Below are positions 21,601 to 34,000 of a stretch of DNA of 64,000 bases, piece by piece. Position numbers and translations under genes: made by a program. Origin of the DNA: Progne subis subis (Eukaryota > Chordata > Aves > Passeriformes > Hirundinidae); assembly GCA_022316685.1 (NCBI GenBank), contig JAKJHU010001074.1:1-64000 (forward strand), written 5' to 3'. The notes under the pieces are model-generated. The model searched no databases, was not told where the DNA came from, and saw only the letters and a list, made by a program, of their open reading frames with translations. Each line of letters starts with the position of its first letter. Positions within the stretch are counted from its first letter, which is position 1.

Positions 21601-24600
21601 GTCAATCCCCAGCGGGATTCCAGGGGTTTTATAACAGATTAAAGTGTTACCAAACGGCCTCAAACAGATTGAAGAAGAAAAGAGAGAAAAGTCAAGAAGG
21701 AAATATTCAGAAGGAAACCAAGAAAATCAAAAGAATCAAGAAAGGAGAAAGGAAGCAAGCGAATCAAGAAGAAATTCAGGATGAAAATCAAGAGAAGAAT
21801 CAAGAAAGAAGAAAATCCAGAATATCAAGAAGGAAGGAAGGAAATAATCAAGAATAAAAGAACCAAGAAAATGAAGAAAACCAAGAAGAAACCCAAGAAA
21901 AACAAGAAGAAAACCAAGGAGGAAATCAGGTAAAGAAGAAAGGAATCGAGAAAGAAGAATCAAGAAAGTCAAGAGGAAAATCAAGAAGAAAATCCAAAAA
22001 AAGAAAAGAACCAAGAAAATCAAGAAAGAAATCAAAAAGGAAAGAATCCATGAAGAAGAAAATGATCAAGAAAAATCAGGAACAAACCCAAGAAAATCCC
22101 TGATTTCTGCTGCCCCACCTCTCGCCCTGGGATGTCCCAGCCTGGAGGCACCAGATTCACCCATCACCCTCAGCCTCAGCTTTATTTTCATGAGAATTGA
22201 GAGAAACAGCTGCCGGGGGAGGTCAAAAATGATAAATTAAGTGATAAAACCCCCATCAATTGAATTATTAAAAAAAAAGGACAAATGAAATATTAAAAAA
22301 AAAAAAAAGACAAATTAAATCATAAAAAACCCCGACAAATTACAAAAAAACCCAACAAATCAAATTATAAAAATGACGAGTGAAATAATAATAGTAATTT
22401 TTTTTAAAAAAATCCACGAATTAACTGCGAAACGAACGATTTCTGCCACTCTGCTCGATGTCACCGAGACACACAAAGCAGTCACACGCAGACAAGAGAT
22501 TTTTGCAAAGCAGAGGTCCTTCCGATCCCAGCTCCTGCTGAGAGAGCGGAGAGAGGAGGAAGAGAGCCTCTTTGTTTATTCTTTACTTTTTATACATTTC
22601 TTGGTCTAGCAGAAGATTGGCTTTTTGGGGTTTCCACCCCTCAGCCTCAGTGGCCAGACCAATTGTCAGTTACAGTTGTTTTCAGGTTAGAAATATGCAA
22701 ACAAAGGACAGAGAATGAAAAACAAAGGATTTGTTTATGTTACATCTGTGGGAAAAGGTAGAAAACTGCTCTAATATTGTACAGTAACCAAAAGATCTGA
22801 CTCCATTATGAAATTCAAAAGGCTAATAAAAAAACTCAGAAAAACCAGGGTAACATGCTCTCCAGGTTCTGACATCCTGAGGGGGTCTCGGATCCCAAAG
22901 AGAGGATAAATCCTCCCCAATCCCCATTTTCCAGCCCGTTCCAGCTCTACCTTAAGGCGTTGTCCCCCACTCCCTGGCAGCCCCGCAGGCTCAGCTTCCG
23001 CAGGAATCCCCCGCATCTCTTGGAAATGTTCTCCACCACTCGGCCCTGGGGGAGACAGGAGGAGCCACGTGAGAACCCCAGAGAGCTCCAGGGAGGTGGA
23101 CAGAAGGTTTTGCAGGTTAAGGATGATTTGGTTATTGGAGGGAAAACGGTGCTAAGGGGGTAAAAAAATGCGGTGGGAATGGGCTGAGGGAAGGGGAGGG
23201 AGGGATTATTCAGCTTCTGAAGATGGAGAGACAAGGAAAATCCAAAAAAAAACCAAATCAGTGAAAGGATTTTGAGACATCTCCTCCGTTTTGGAGCTCC
23301 TGGACATGGGCACGGACTCCCCAGGGAAGGAGAGAGGAGCTAGAGCCCCGATTTCCAAGCACAGCCTATGGATAAACTCCAACTTCTGCTCAAAACAGAG
23401 ACGAGCACAGCCAGCTCTCACGAGTTTGATTCAACCATTTGTGCTCCAGAGATCCAGGAAAGGCTTTTTCATTTCGAATCTGGATCCAAAGACCCCAACA
23501 CAGCCAGGATTTACCTTTCCCCTGAAAGGCAAAACCACTGGAGGACATTTGTACCAGAAACTCAGAACCTTCCCCTGCACTTTGGCTGTTCCTCACGGAA
23601 CAGGAGCATCCCTTGGTCCTTCCAGCACTAACTGGTGCTCAGGACCTCTGGGAGATGAGGATTTTCTTCCAGAATCCTTTTTCCAGTCCAAAAAAACCCC
23701 TCAAATCAACCACCAGGCTCCACACAACTCATCCCCACCATCAGCCAAGGGAGCCTGGGCTGGCCAGGTGAGCTCTGGGGACACCAGGGCAGCACCTCCA
23801 CGGCCGATGCTCGACCTCCCCAGCCCTGCAAAAAGGCTGAAACGCTCCCTGATTTGGCAAAAATCCCACAAGAATTTCTGTTCCTAGGAATTCTGCTCGA
23901 ATTAGAGGAGCCAAACGTGTTTCTATCAAGAATTTACGCAGACTGATGGATTTAACTCGGTTACAGCAGAGGCTGGGGACGCCAGGAGGCTCAGCAGGAG
24001 CTTTGAGGCGAGGTACAACGAATTCCAGGGTTTTGTTTTCAGAGGGGGAAGCCTGGGCTTAGGCAAGAACACGGGTTTTGATGTGCAAGGACATGAAAAC
24101 CACCCAAAAAGCACTGAGGAACGGGAAAAGCCTGGTTTGTACTCCCAGGCTGAGCCACACCAGGCATCAGGAAAACCCTGAGATCTCCACTCTACATAAA
24201 TACTCCCACGGATCCAGGATTTTCAGAGGCGAAGGATTCATTACAAATCCCCCATTTCCTTCCCCCAGGCCACTCAGACCCTGCTGAGGCGACAGTTCTT
24301 GCTCCTCATCCCCGACTCTCAGCTGCACAAAGGGATTATTTGAACACTTGCCTGCAAAGTCAGGGCTGGATTTCCCACAGGCGGCTGCTGGATGCCCCTA
24401 ACGCCTCTCTGATGCCACAAGCTAAAGCCACACGTTCCCCATTTCCCTCCTCCAACGCGTTTTAAACAGGATAAAACATCCTGAGAAGAGACTTAAGGAC
24501 TGGGCTCTTTCCTCATCCCTCTTCCTGCTCAAGGCAATTTGAATTTTCGTCCCCACTGCTGCTGCAGGATCCAAATCCCACAGGTTCAGCTACGAGGGAG

Positions 24601-25034
24601 CGGCTCCAACGCTGCATCTTTCAGGGATAATTTGGACCTCATCCTCCCTAAATCATCTTTTCCTCAATTTCAATTTTCGGGGTTAAAGATGCAAATATTG
24701 CAGGCCACGATTCAGTCCTCGTGTTCCCATCTGAGTGCAAGGAGTAGCTTAAATTCTCTTCCACCAGCAGCAGTTTTTCCCAAAAATGTACCTTTTCTAC
24801 TAATTTCTGTTTGCAGAACAGACAAAACCACTTCCCTTCCATTGCTGCTTTTAAGCCTCGCTGGGGACACAGAATTCCGTCCATTTTCAAAAGCTGAATG
24901 GATTGCCAAGACTTTAAAAAGACTCCCTGAAGCTGAAGAACTGAAATTAATGATTTCTATCTCCAGGGAAGGTAGAAAGGGTTACGGTGGGAGTAGGAAT
25001 CCGTTCCGGGCTGTAATTACATTTTAACAAGGGG

Positions 25035-25065
<31 letters not shown>

Positions 25066-28000
25066 TTTGTATGTCACTTAATTATACCTCAATATCCCTC
25101 TGGAAATCAAACAGGTCAATTCGCTGCCAGTTGCTGCCATCCAGGGCCAGAACATTCCATGCCTTTATCAGGGGGGAAAAAAATGTAAATGTGGGGTTAA
25201 TATGGGAAAAAAAAAACCACGTCAGTGGGGAGCTAATCACAATCTGTTCCTCTGAAAAACAACTTTCTGTCCCAGGTGGGAAAGCAACAGGTAATTCCAG
25301 GCGGCAGGGAGAAGCGGGCAGGCACCAGGAGCGTTTGCAGGGAGCAGGATCTGCTCACAACTCGGAATTCTGAGGAGCTTCCACTCCCTTGGGAGGTGCA
25401 GGTGTGAGCCAGGAGAGCGCTGGGAGCTCGGGCATCTTCACATTCCTGGCTGGAATTATCCTCAAAGGACACCTGGGCACGGGTGAGGCCCCCAGGGGAC
25501 CCCACAGAGAGTGACAGAGGGTTTGGTTTTTGTTTAAATCCCCCAAATCCCCCGTGGCTCCTGCTCCAAAGGAGAAGCAGGAACTCGAAGCTGGTCGCCG
25601 TGGCCTCAGCCAGGTGAGGAGCACAGAGCTGTATTTAAAGTTCCAGTTTTCAGGGACAGACACAGTGGGGTTTCCATCCCAAATTCCACGTGCACCGAGC
25701 TCCTCCCCATCACAGTTCTTGGGCAGGAGTTGGTGCAGAACCACAACAGACGACAGAAATGAGCACAGGATTGATTTTTTTGGGGGATTAAACCTCACTG
25801 CTGATGTTTGTTTTAAGGTCTGGTTACAGCCAGGAGAAAAGCAGTTGGAAATGCCCCAGTGGCTGCATAATTCCATGGGCGGCGTAGGGAAGGTTCCAGA
25901 ACCTTCCTGCACATCCCTGCAGGAACTTGCCGCGCTTCCTGTGCAAACAGGAGCTGGGACAGGCCAGGAGAACACCCTGACCCTGGCAAAGAACCCCTGA
26001 CAGCCCACTGTGGCCAACACTGCTCTGCTGGATTTCAGCTGGGAGCTCTTTCCCTGCACCACCTGCGTTATTCAGGTGAGCTGGAACACTCAGACACCAC
26101 ACTAGGGTATTTTTTTTAATGCAATTAAACCTGTTTAAACATCTTTTTTTTTTTTTTTTTTTTTTCTGTGTGTGTGTGTGTGGTTAGAGTAATTAAATCC
26201 GTAGTGGCTGAGGTTTGGAGCCAGCAGTGATGGGTCAGTGCAGGTGTCACCCAGCCAGGACGGTGAACGCACCACTCCAGAACCTTCTCTGGATCCCCAC
26301 CCCATCCCTGCTCTGCTGCTTCCCCTGGAGTTACCAGCCAGTGGCAGGAAAAAGCACCTGAACAAAGCTGGCAGCTCCAGGTCAATGAACCTTCCAGTCC
26401 AGCTGGAGGAATTCTCCCAAGCAAAAAATCCAAGTTGGGTTTCATTAAGCCCACAAAGGGTAAGAACAACCCCTCTCTCTTATTTCCATGCTTACTCCAA
26501 GGAGAAAATGAACTTTCATTGACTGTGCAGCATCTCTGTGAATTAAAATCCCGGTGTTTCCAGCAAAAGCCCCAGGATGCCATTCCAGGCTCATCCCACG
26601 TTGGGATTTCAGCAGGGTGAGCTCCCTGCACAAACCCACAACGAGGAGAAACTTCTGGGCAAAACATCAGCCCCCTCTCCCCTTTGTACCTGGGACACTG
26701 GAAAATGCTATTCCAGCTTGGAATTCGCCTTCACTGGTACTATGGGAATTTTCCAGGGGACACTAAATAACCCCAGCAGAGTGGCACAAAGCAGCCCAAC
26801 CCCCTCGGAGAGGATTGTCACCCAAATCCACCCCGCTGCTAAAATCCACCGGGAAGGAGGAAGGATCTTACCCTGGAAACTTGAGCACAACGACACAGAG
26901 TGACCACATCCAGGAAAGAGAAAATTCTGGAACAGAAAGAAGAGATACTTATTGGTTATTGACATTTAAACCAAAAGGGGATGTGGAAAACAAAAAGGGG
27001 GGAGGAAAGGGAAAAAAAAAAAGGTCTGGGACAGCAAAACTTCTTTGTGATTTGGCTGAAAGCTGAACTGTGAAAGGAAGTGCAGAGGCAGCAGTTCCCA
27101 AATGGAAGCAAAACACGGCCGTGGAGCCACGGGGAAACAGAACCCTCCCACCCTGGAGTGGCTCTGACCCCAAATCACCGCCTGCTCACCCCAGGGGAGC
27201 CCTGCAGGAGCCCCACACCGAGCCAGGACATGGAGCAGCACCACGGATGCCGGGCTGGATCTCCAGCACCTTCAGCACCAGCTGCCAGAAGTGGGCAGTG
27301 CCACCTCTCAGTGCCATCCCTCATTCCCAGCTCCCAGAAGTGGGCAGAGCCATCCCTCAATGCCATCCCTCAGTGCCATCCCTCAATGCCATCCCTCATT
27401 CCTAGCTCCCAGAAGTGGGCAGAGCCATCCCTCGGTGCCATCCCTTGGTGCCATCCCTTGGTGCTATCCCTCGGTGCCATCCCTCATTCCCAGCTCCAAG
27501 AAGTGGGCAGAGCCATCCCTCAATGTCATCTCTCAGTGCCATCCCTCAGTGCCATCCCTCATTCCTAGCTCCCAGAAGTGGGCAGAGCCATCCCTCAATG
27601 CCATCCCTCAATGTCATCCCTCAGTGCCATCCCTCGGTGCCATCCCTCATTCCCAGCTCCCAGAAGTGGGCAGAGCCATCCCTCGGTGCCATCCCTCAGT
27701 GCCATCCCTCAATGCCATCCCTCAGTGCCACCCCTCAGTGCCATCCCTCATTCCCAGCTCCAAGAAGTGGGCAGAGCCATCCCTCAATGCCATCCCTCAT
27801 TCCTAGCTCCCAGAAGTGGGCAGAGCCATCCCTTGGTGCCATCCCTCGGTGCCATCCCCCAGTGCCACCCCTCGGTGCCATCCCTCAGTGCCATCCCTTG
27901 GTGCTATCCCTCAGTGCCACCCCTCAGTGCCATCCCTCATTCCCAGCTCCAAGAAGTGGGCAGAGCCATCCCTCAATGCCATCCCTCATTCCTAGCTCCC

Positions 28001-31000
28001 AGAAGTGGGCAGAGCCATCCCTTGGTGCCATCCCTCGGTGCCATCCCCCAGTGCCACCGCTCGGTGCCATCCCTCAGTGCCATCCCTTGGTGCTATCCCT
28101 CAGTGCCACCCCCCGGTGCCATCCCTCCATGCCATCCCCCGGTGCCATCCCTTGGTGTTATCCCTCAATGCCATCCCCCGGTGCCATCCCTCAGTACCAT
28201 CCCTCGGTGTCATCCCTTGGTGCCATCCCTCGGTGCCATCCCTTGGTGCCATCCCTCAGTGCCACCCCCCGGTGCTATCCCTCAGTGCCACCCCCCGGTG
28301 CCACCCCTCACTCCCAGCTCCGGATCGGGCCAGGGCCACAGCCCGGCTCCGGTGCCCGGATTATTCCCGCGTTTCCCAGCACTGACGGCGGGGCTGGAGC
28401 AGCTCTGCCGTGAGGAAAGGCTGCGCTGGCTCAGCCTGGGGAACAGCAGCTGCAGGGTGAGCCAGCACCTGAAATGCCACAGGAAACATGGAGAGGGGCA
28501 ACTCCCAAGGGCCTGGAGTGCCAGGATGGGGGGAATGGGGTCAAAGTGCCAGAGGGCAGGGCAGGATGGGATATTGGGAAGAATATCTCCTGTGAGGGTG
28601 GGAGGAGCTGGAATGGCTTTCCTAGAAAAGCCGTGGCTGCCCCTGGATCCCTGGAAGCGTGGCAGGGCTTGCCACCACGTGGAAGGTGCCCATGGAAAGG
28701 GTGGCACTGGGTGGACTTTGAGGTCCCTTCCTGCCCAAACCATTCCAGGATTCTGCACTTCCACAAGCGGCAGAGCCAGATGGGACAACGGAGGAGGGAC
28801 AATGACACCAAGGTCAGTGATGGGACAATGGAGGAGGGACAATGACACCAAGGTCAGTGATGGGACAACGGAGGAGGGACAATGACACCAAGGTCAGTGA
28901 TGGGACAACAGAGAAGGGACAACGACACCAAGGTCAGTGATGGGACGGTGGAGGAGGGACAATGACACCAAGGTCAGTGATGGGACAACGGAGGAGGGAC
29001 AATGACACCACGGTCAGTGATGGGACAACGGAGGAGGGACAATGACACCAAGGTCAGTGATGGGACAGTGGAGGAGGGACAATGACACCAAGGTCAGTGA
29101 TGGGACAACGGAGGAGGGACAATGACACCAAGGTCAGTGATGGGACAGTGGAGGAGGGACAATGACACCAAAGTCAGTGATGGGACAACGGAGGAGGGAC
29201 AATGACACCACGGTCAGTGATGGGACAACGGAGGAGGGACAATGACACCACGGTCAGTGCCGAGTGTCACCCTGGGCACACCCCGGGACCATTCCTGGGA
29301 TAAAGGAATGACACAGCTGAGAGTGCCAGGATTGCCCTCGGGATCACACCAACCCCAGCCGTGGACGCAGGAAGCACGGAGCCCATGGAAGGCTCTTAAT
29401 CTGCCCCAACAACATCAATAATGTATAAAATTCAATGGGATTTCAATGTCGGTTTATGGTTTATGGCTATTCAAACAATCGTGGTCCAAAACAGACGAGG
29501 TCAAGCGGAGGGTGGGGAGCACATCAAGGCCTCGTTCACTTTGGGAACAATTATAAAACTGGAGCTTTTGCCAGGATAATACAAGAGTTCAACCACGATC
29601 CGCTTGAATATTTTAATTGAATATTTTCAACTTGAAGGCAAAATGTTGTCAGCCACGGGCATCCTGAGCAGCAGGGATGGGAAAAGCCCTTCAGAAACAC
29701 CAAAACTGGGCGAAAAGGGTGTTCCTGACGGAGGGGAAATGCAGATTATTTATCAGAACACTGATGCTGAAGGTATCACACAGCAGCACTCAGCTAAGCC
29801 AGGATGAACTTCAGGCACTTCCCAGGGATACTCGAGGATCCAAGGAATTGAGGGGTTAAGATCCAAAGGGTTCAAGGCACTTCTGATCTTTGCCATGAGA
29901 CAAATCTGGCAGTGACGTGCTGGGGGGGAGCTCTGCAGAAGAGCCCACTTTAACAGGGTCTGGAATCCCAAATTCTGGGTTTCGGAGCAGTTCCATCCTC
30001 CCTGCCTACACACAAGGCTCCCCCTGAACCCCATGTCATTTATTGGTGTCCAAGGGTTTATCCAGCACCATGTCCATGCACAGCAAGACCAGGAAAGCCT
30101 GGGAAATGAGGGAAGCTGGGGAAAATTCTTACGCTCAAATTCCCATCGTAGGAGTAAAAAAACTTGAAATTCTACAGGTCACTCATTACGGGAAGTTTTC
30201 TCTATTTTCATTCAAATCCCATGGGAATCCCGGACTGTTAATGATCACCTCATCTCTCTATCAGGGCTGGGAGATCTGAGATAAATTCTCCTCCACTTCC
30301 TGCTCCTCCCTTCCCAGCCTGCCCACACAACAACAGGGATTCACCCCGGCCAAACCCTCACCGCCCTCCCTTCCTCAGCACGGAGATCTTGGCTCTGAGA
30401 AGCTCCAGAGACTTTGCCAGTGTTCTCTCAGCTCCTCCTGCACTTATCCAAGACCCTGAGTCGATGATTCAGCAGAATCAGGCTGCAGAAATAAGGATTT
30501 TTCCCCAGCAAGGCACTCCTTGGCTGTGGATTTTCATCGTTTCAGAACTGGATCCAGCTGCTCCCCGTGGAGCAGGAAGAGCAGCAGGAGCACGGGTAAA
30601 GTCCTGCAGGCACCGTGACCCGAGCTGAGAATTCCCCTGCAGCCCTGAGGATGGGGTTTTCCCTCTCCAAGGAGCTGCTGGACAAGACTGAAACACCCCA
30701 AACTCCACAAATAAGCAGCGACTGAGCTGCAGCGGCACAGGGTTGATCAGCACTGCTTGAAGGATTTTTCCCAATTCTGCATTAACAGGCCCAAAGACAC
30801 CGTGCTGGGACATTTATTTTTCCACCCAAACAGGATTCCCATCCTGCTCACAGCTGCCTGATGAGCCCTTTTACATCAGTCTTCTTATTCTTCAGAAAAA
30901 GAGAGGAAATAATCCACAACATTAACTTTATCATCTAACAGCGATCACAGATGAAGGCAGACTGAGCTTCCCAAACAGGAATTAAATCTGGAATCGCAGC

Positions 31001-34000
31001 AGATTAAATTGCCTCACTGCAAAGGGACTCCCTGTGCGTCTGATTTTGTCTGAACAGCTCAGCTCTGCACAGTTTGGGTAAAACACGCTCGCTTTGAGCA
31101 ATTTTCAGGTTTCAACCTCTTAATCCACTCAGGGGTTTTTAGGACTCCTCACTTTCCCACTGCTGCTCTAATTAGATTAGGGACAAGACTCTCATGAAAT
31201 CCCTGCACGCTGCTGGCTCCGAGGCGAGCCAGCTTAAGACCTTCAGCCTTCTAAAATTATCCACCCCAATTTCTGCCAGCAAACTCCTCCCCCCAGTCAT
31301 CCCAGTTCAATTCCAGTTCAACCTCACTGCCAGGGGCTGGGCAGAGGGACGGGCACCACGGCTCCGCTGCCACCTCCGCGCCGCCCAGGACACAACCGCG
31401 GCTCCCGAGGGATAAACCAGGGCTGGCAGAGCCAGGGCTGGGGATGTGCTGGGCAGGGCTGCACGGGCAGAGCACGGAGTCAAAGCTGCTTAGGCCAGGA
31501 GAGAGCTGCAAACTGCCTGACCTGCCCGTGACCCTGCAGGAAGAGCTGAATTCCCGCAGCCCGATCCTGATCCTGCTCCTGCTCCCGGCCGAGCGCACTG
31601 CGAGTGAAATCTCCTTCGGGAGGGCAGCGGAGAAATTCACCTCTGCCAGGGGAAATCCAGGCTGGGGGCTGGCTGCCAGGAGTGCAGGCAGCCTGAGGGA
31701 AGGAAAGCAGCTTTCCAGCAGCAGTGGGAATGCAGGGGAACAGGGACAGGCTGTGGGGACACGACCACAGCTGGAGCCAGGGATTCAGCGCTGGGAGTCA
31801 CCGAGGCTGACACTGCCCAGGGAGGAGCTGGGGCAGCGGAGGGAATTCTGCTTTTCGCTGCTTTGGCTCATTGCTGTGTGTGTGAAGGTACAGCCACCTC
31901 CAGGTGTCACCTCTCAGCTGGCAGGGGACAAAGCTGGGGCAGGTGCAGCAGGGCCAGGACATGGATTGGTCACCAGCTGCTGCCCCACCCCTGGCTGTGT
32001 CCCAGGGTTTGGAGCAGCCTGGGACAGTGGGAGGTGTCACTGCCATGGCAGGTGGAAACAGACAATCCCTAAGGTCCCTTCCAACCCCAAACCATCCCGG
32101 GATTCTGTGACCTCCCCACCCCTGTCCTGCTCTCTGGACACGCAGGACCAACGTCCCCAATGTCACTGCTGCAGCCAGGGCCGCGTCCCAGGACAGCCCT
32201 CAGGAGCAGCACCCTCCTGGTCCATCCCTGTATTTTTAGGGCTAACAAAGGCTGTTCTTCTCCCACCTCACATCCTCCTCCTCTGTATTTTGCCTAAGTG
32301 CAGCTTTCACTCCACGCACAGGGGACCCCGAAGCCGTCGGAGTGCCGGGAGCAGGGACAGGACTTCCCAGAGCAGTGCCCAAACACACCAGCCTTTGTGC
32401 TGCACACAGTGACACCCATTTACAGGAGATCCCTGCAGAAAACCCATCCAAGCTTCTCTTTCAAAGGCTGCACTGTCAATGCACAGTAATTAATTTTCGC
32501 AGTATGCTAACAGTGAATTCCAGCTCTCCAAACCATTACTTATGAGCTTGAAACATTTATCAACTCCCGATTTCCCCTCGGTTCCACCCGATCCTGAACA
32601 ATTCCCTGCTCTGCAGCAGGTTGGGATGATCAGGGACAGCAGGACACAACAGGCACAGACATTTCCACCGGGCAGGAGTGTGGGAACTCAGCCACGCTGG
32701 GGTTTGTCCTGATGCAATTCCCTGCTCCGTGCAGGACCTTCCCTCCTTCCTGCCACAAATCCTCCTCCAATTGTCCGGGTCGTTCATGGAATCGTGATTC
32801 GGGTTGAGAGGGACCTTAAACCCCATCCAGTGCCACCCCTGCCATGGGTAGGGACACCTCCCACTGTCCCAGGCTGCTCCAAACCCTGGGACACAGCCAG
32901 GTGGTGACCAATCCATGTCCTGGCCCTGCTGCACCTGCCCCAGCTTTGTCCCCTGCCAGCTGAGAGCCAGGAGGTGACACCTGGAGGTGGCTGTACCTTC
33001 ACACACACAGCAATGAGCCAAACCTCAGCCTCTGGCTCCCTCAGGACCATTCCACTTCCATCTGTCAGAAACTTCACCCAGGCTCCAAGCAAGGCTCTGC
33101 TCCTGGGGAGCCCAATGCTCTCGCACCTCTCCTTCCCGTGAAATCCATACAAAATCCCATTTACATTCCCTCAACCCACCTTTGTTCTCCTCTACCCTAC
33201 TCCCCACTGCTCCCAGTGCCACACAGACTCCCTGCCTCACCCTTCACAGCCTGTCCCCAACCCACCCCTGTCCTGTCACCTCAGCACAGGGACAAAGCCC
33301 AGGTTTGTGCCACCTGCTCCTATCACAAACAGGAAATCACCTCGGAAAATCCAGAAAGACGATTTTTCACCACTCTTTTGCTGCCCCACATCCCAGCCAT
33401 GGTTCAGCACCAGCACAGCAGCTGCCACCTGCAGAGCCCTGTGCAAACTCCTTCCTGTGGAGGTTCGTGACTTCCATCCTGCTCCTCCCACAGGTGCCCC
33501 TCGTTCCCAGGTCCTGGTTCCACACAGAGATCTCCAAACCCATGGAGGATCACTTCCTGTGTCCCAGGCCCCGATCCCAAATATCCATCCCCAGCAGCAG
33601 GGAGGGCTCTAACAGCCACACACTGTGCTCTGGGGTGAGCAATCCTGGAATAAAAGAAATGGAATCAGGTGGGAAATACCCTTCTAGAGGAGGCAGTGCA
33701 CTGAAAATGAGAGATACTCATCCCTTTTCCCTGCTCCTTTCATTCCAGAAGTGAGCCAGCAGCACTTCCCTGGGTCACATTTCCCTCCCCAGACCTCACT
33801 GCCACTGAGTGTTGGCAGAACCAGTTTCTTGCAGTGTAACAACGTTGTTGCTGGTAATAATTCAAGCTTCCATCTGTCTCTGCTTCCCCCATTTCCAGTC
33901 CAACACCTGAGCTCAAAGCACTGACAAACTCAGTTCTACTTCCAGAGCCCAGAACGAGGGATAATCGCCCCCATGCTCCCTCCTTCTTCCCACAGGGAAT

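Noticed and set aside
26142..26182. T run plus TG repeat as a retrotransposed tail or Z-DNA element
   Set aside because: Too short and common; no adjacent element identified.
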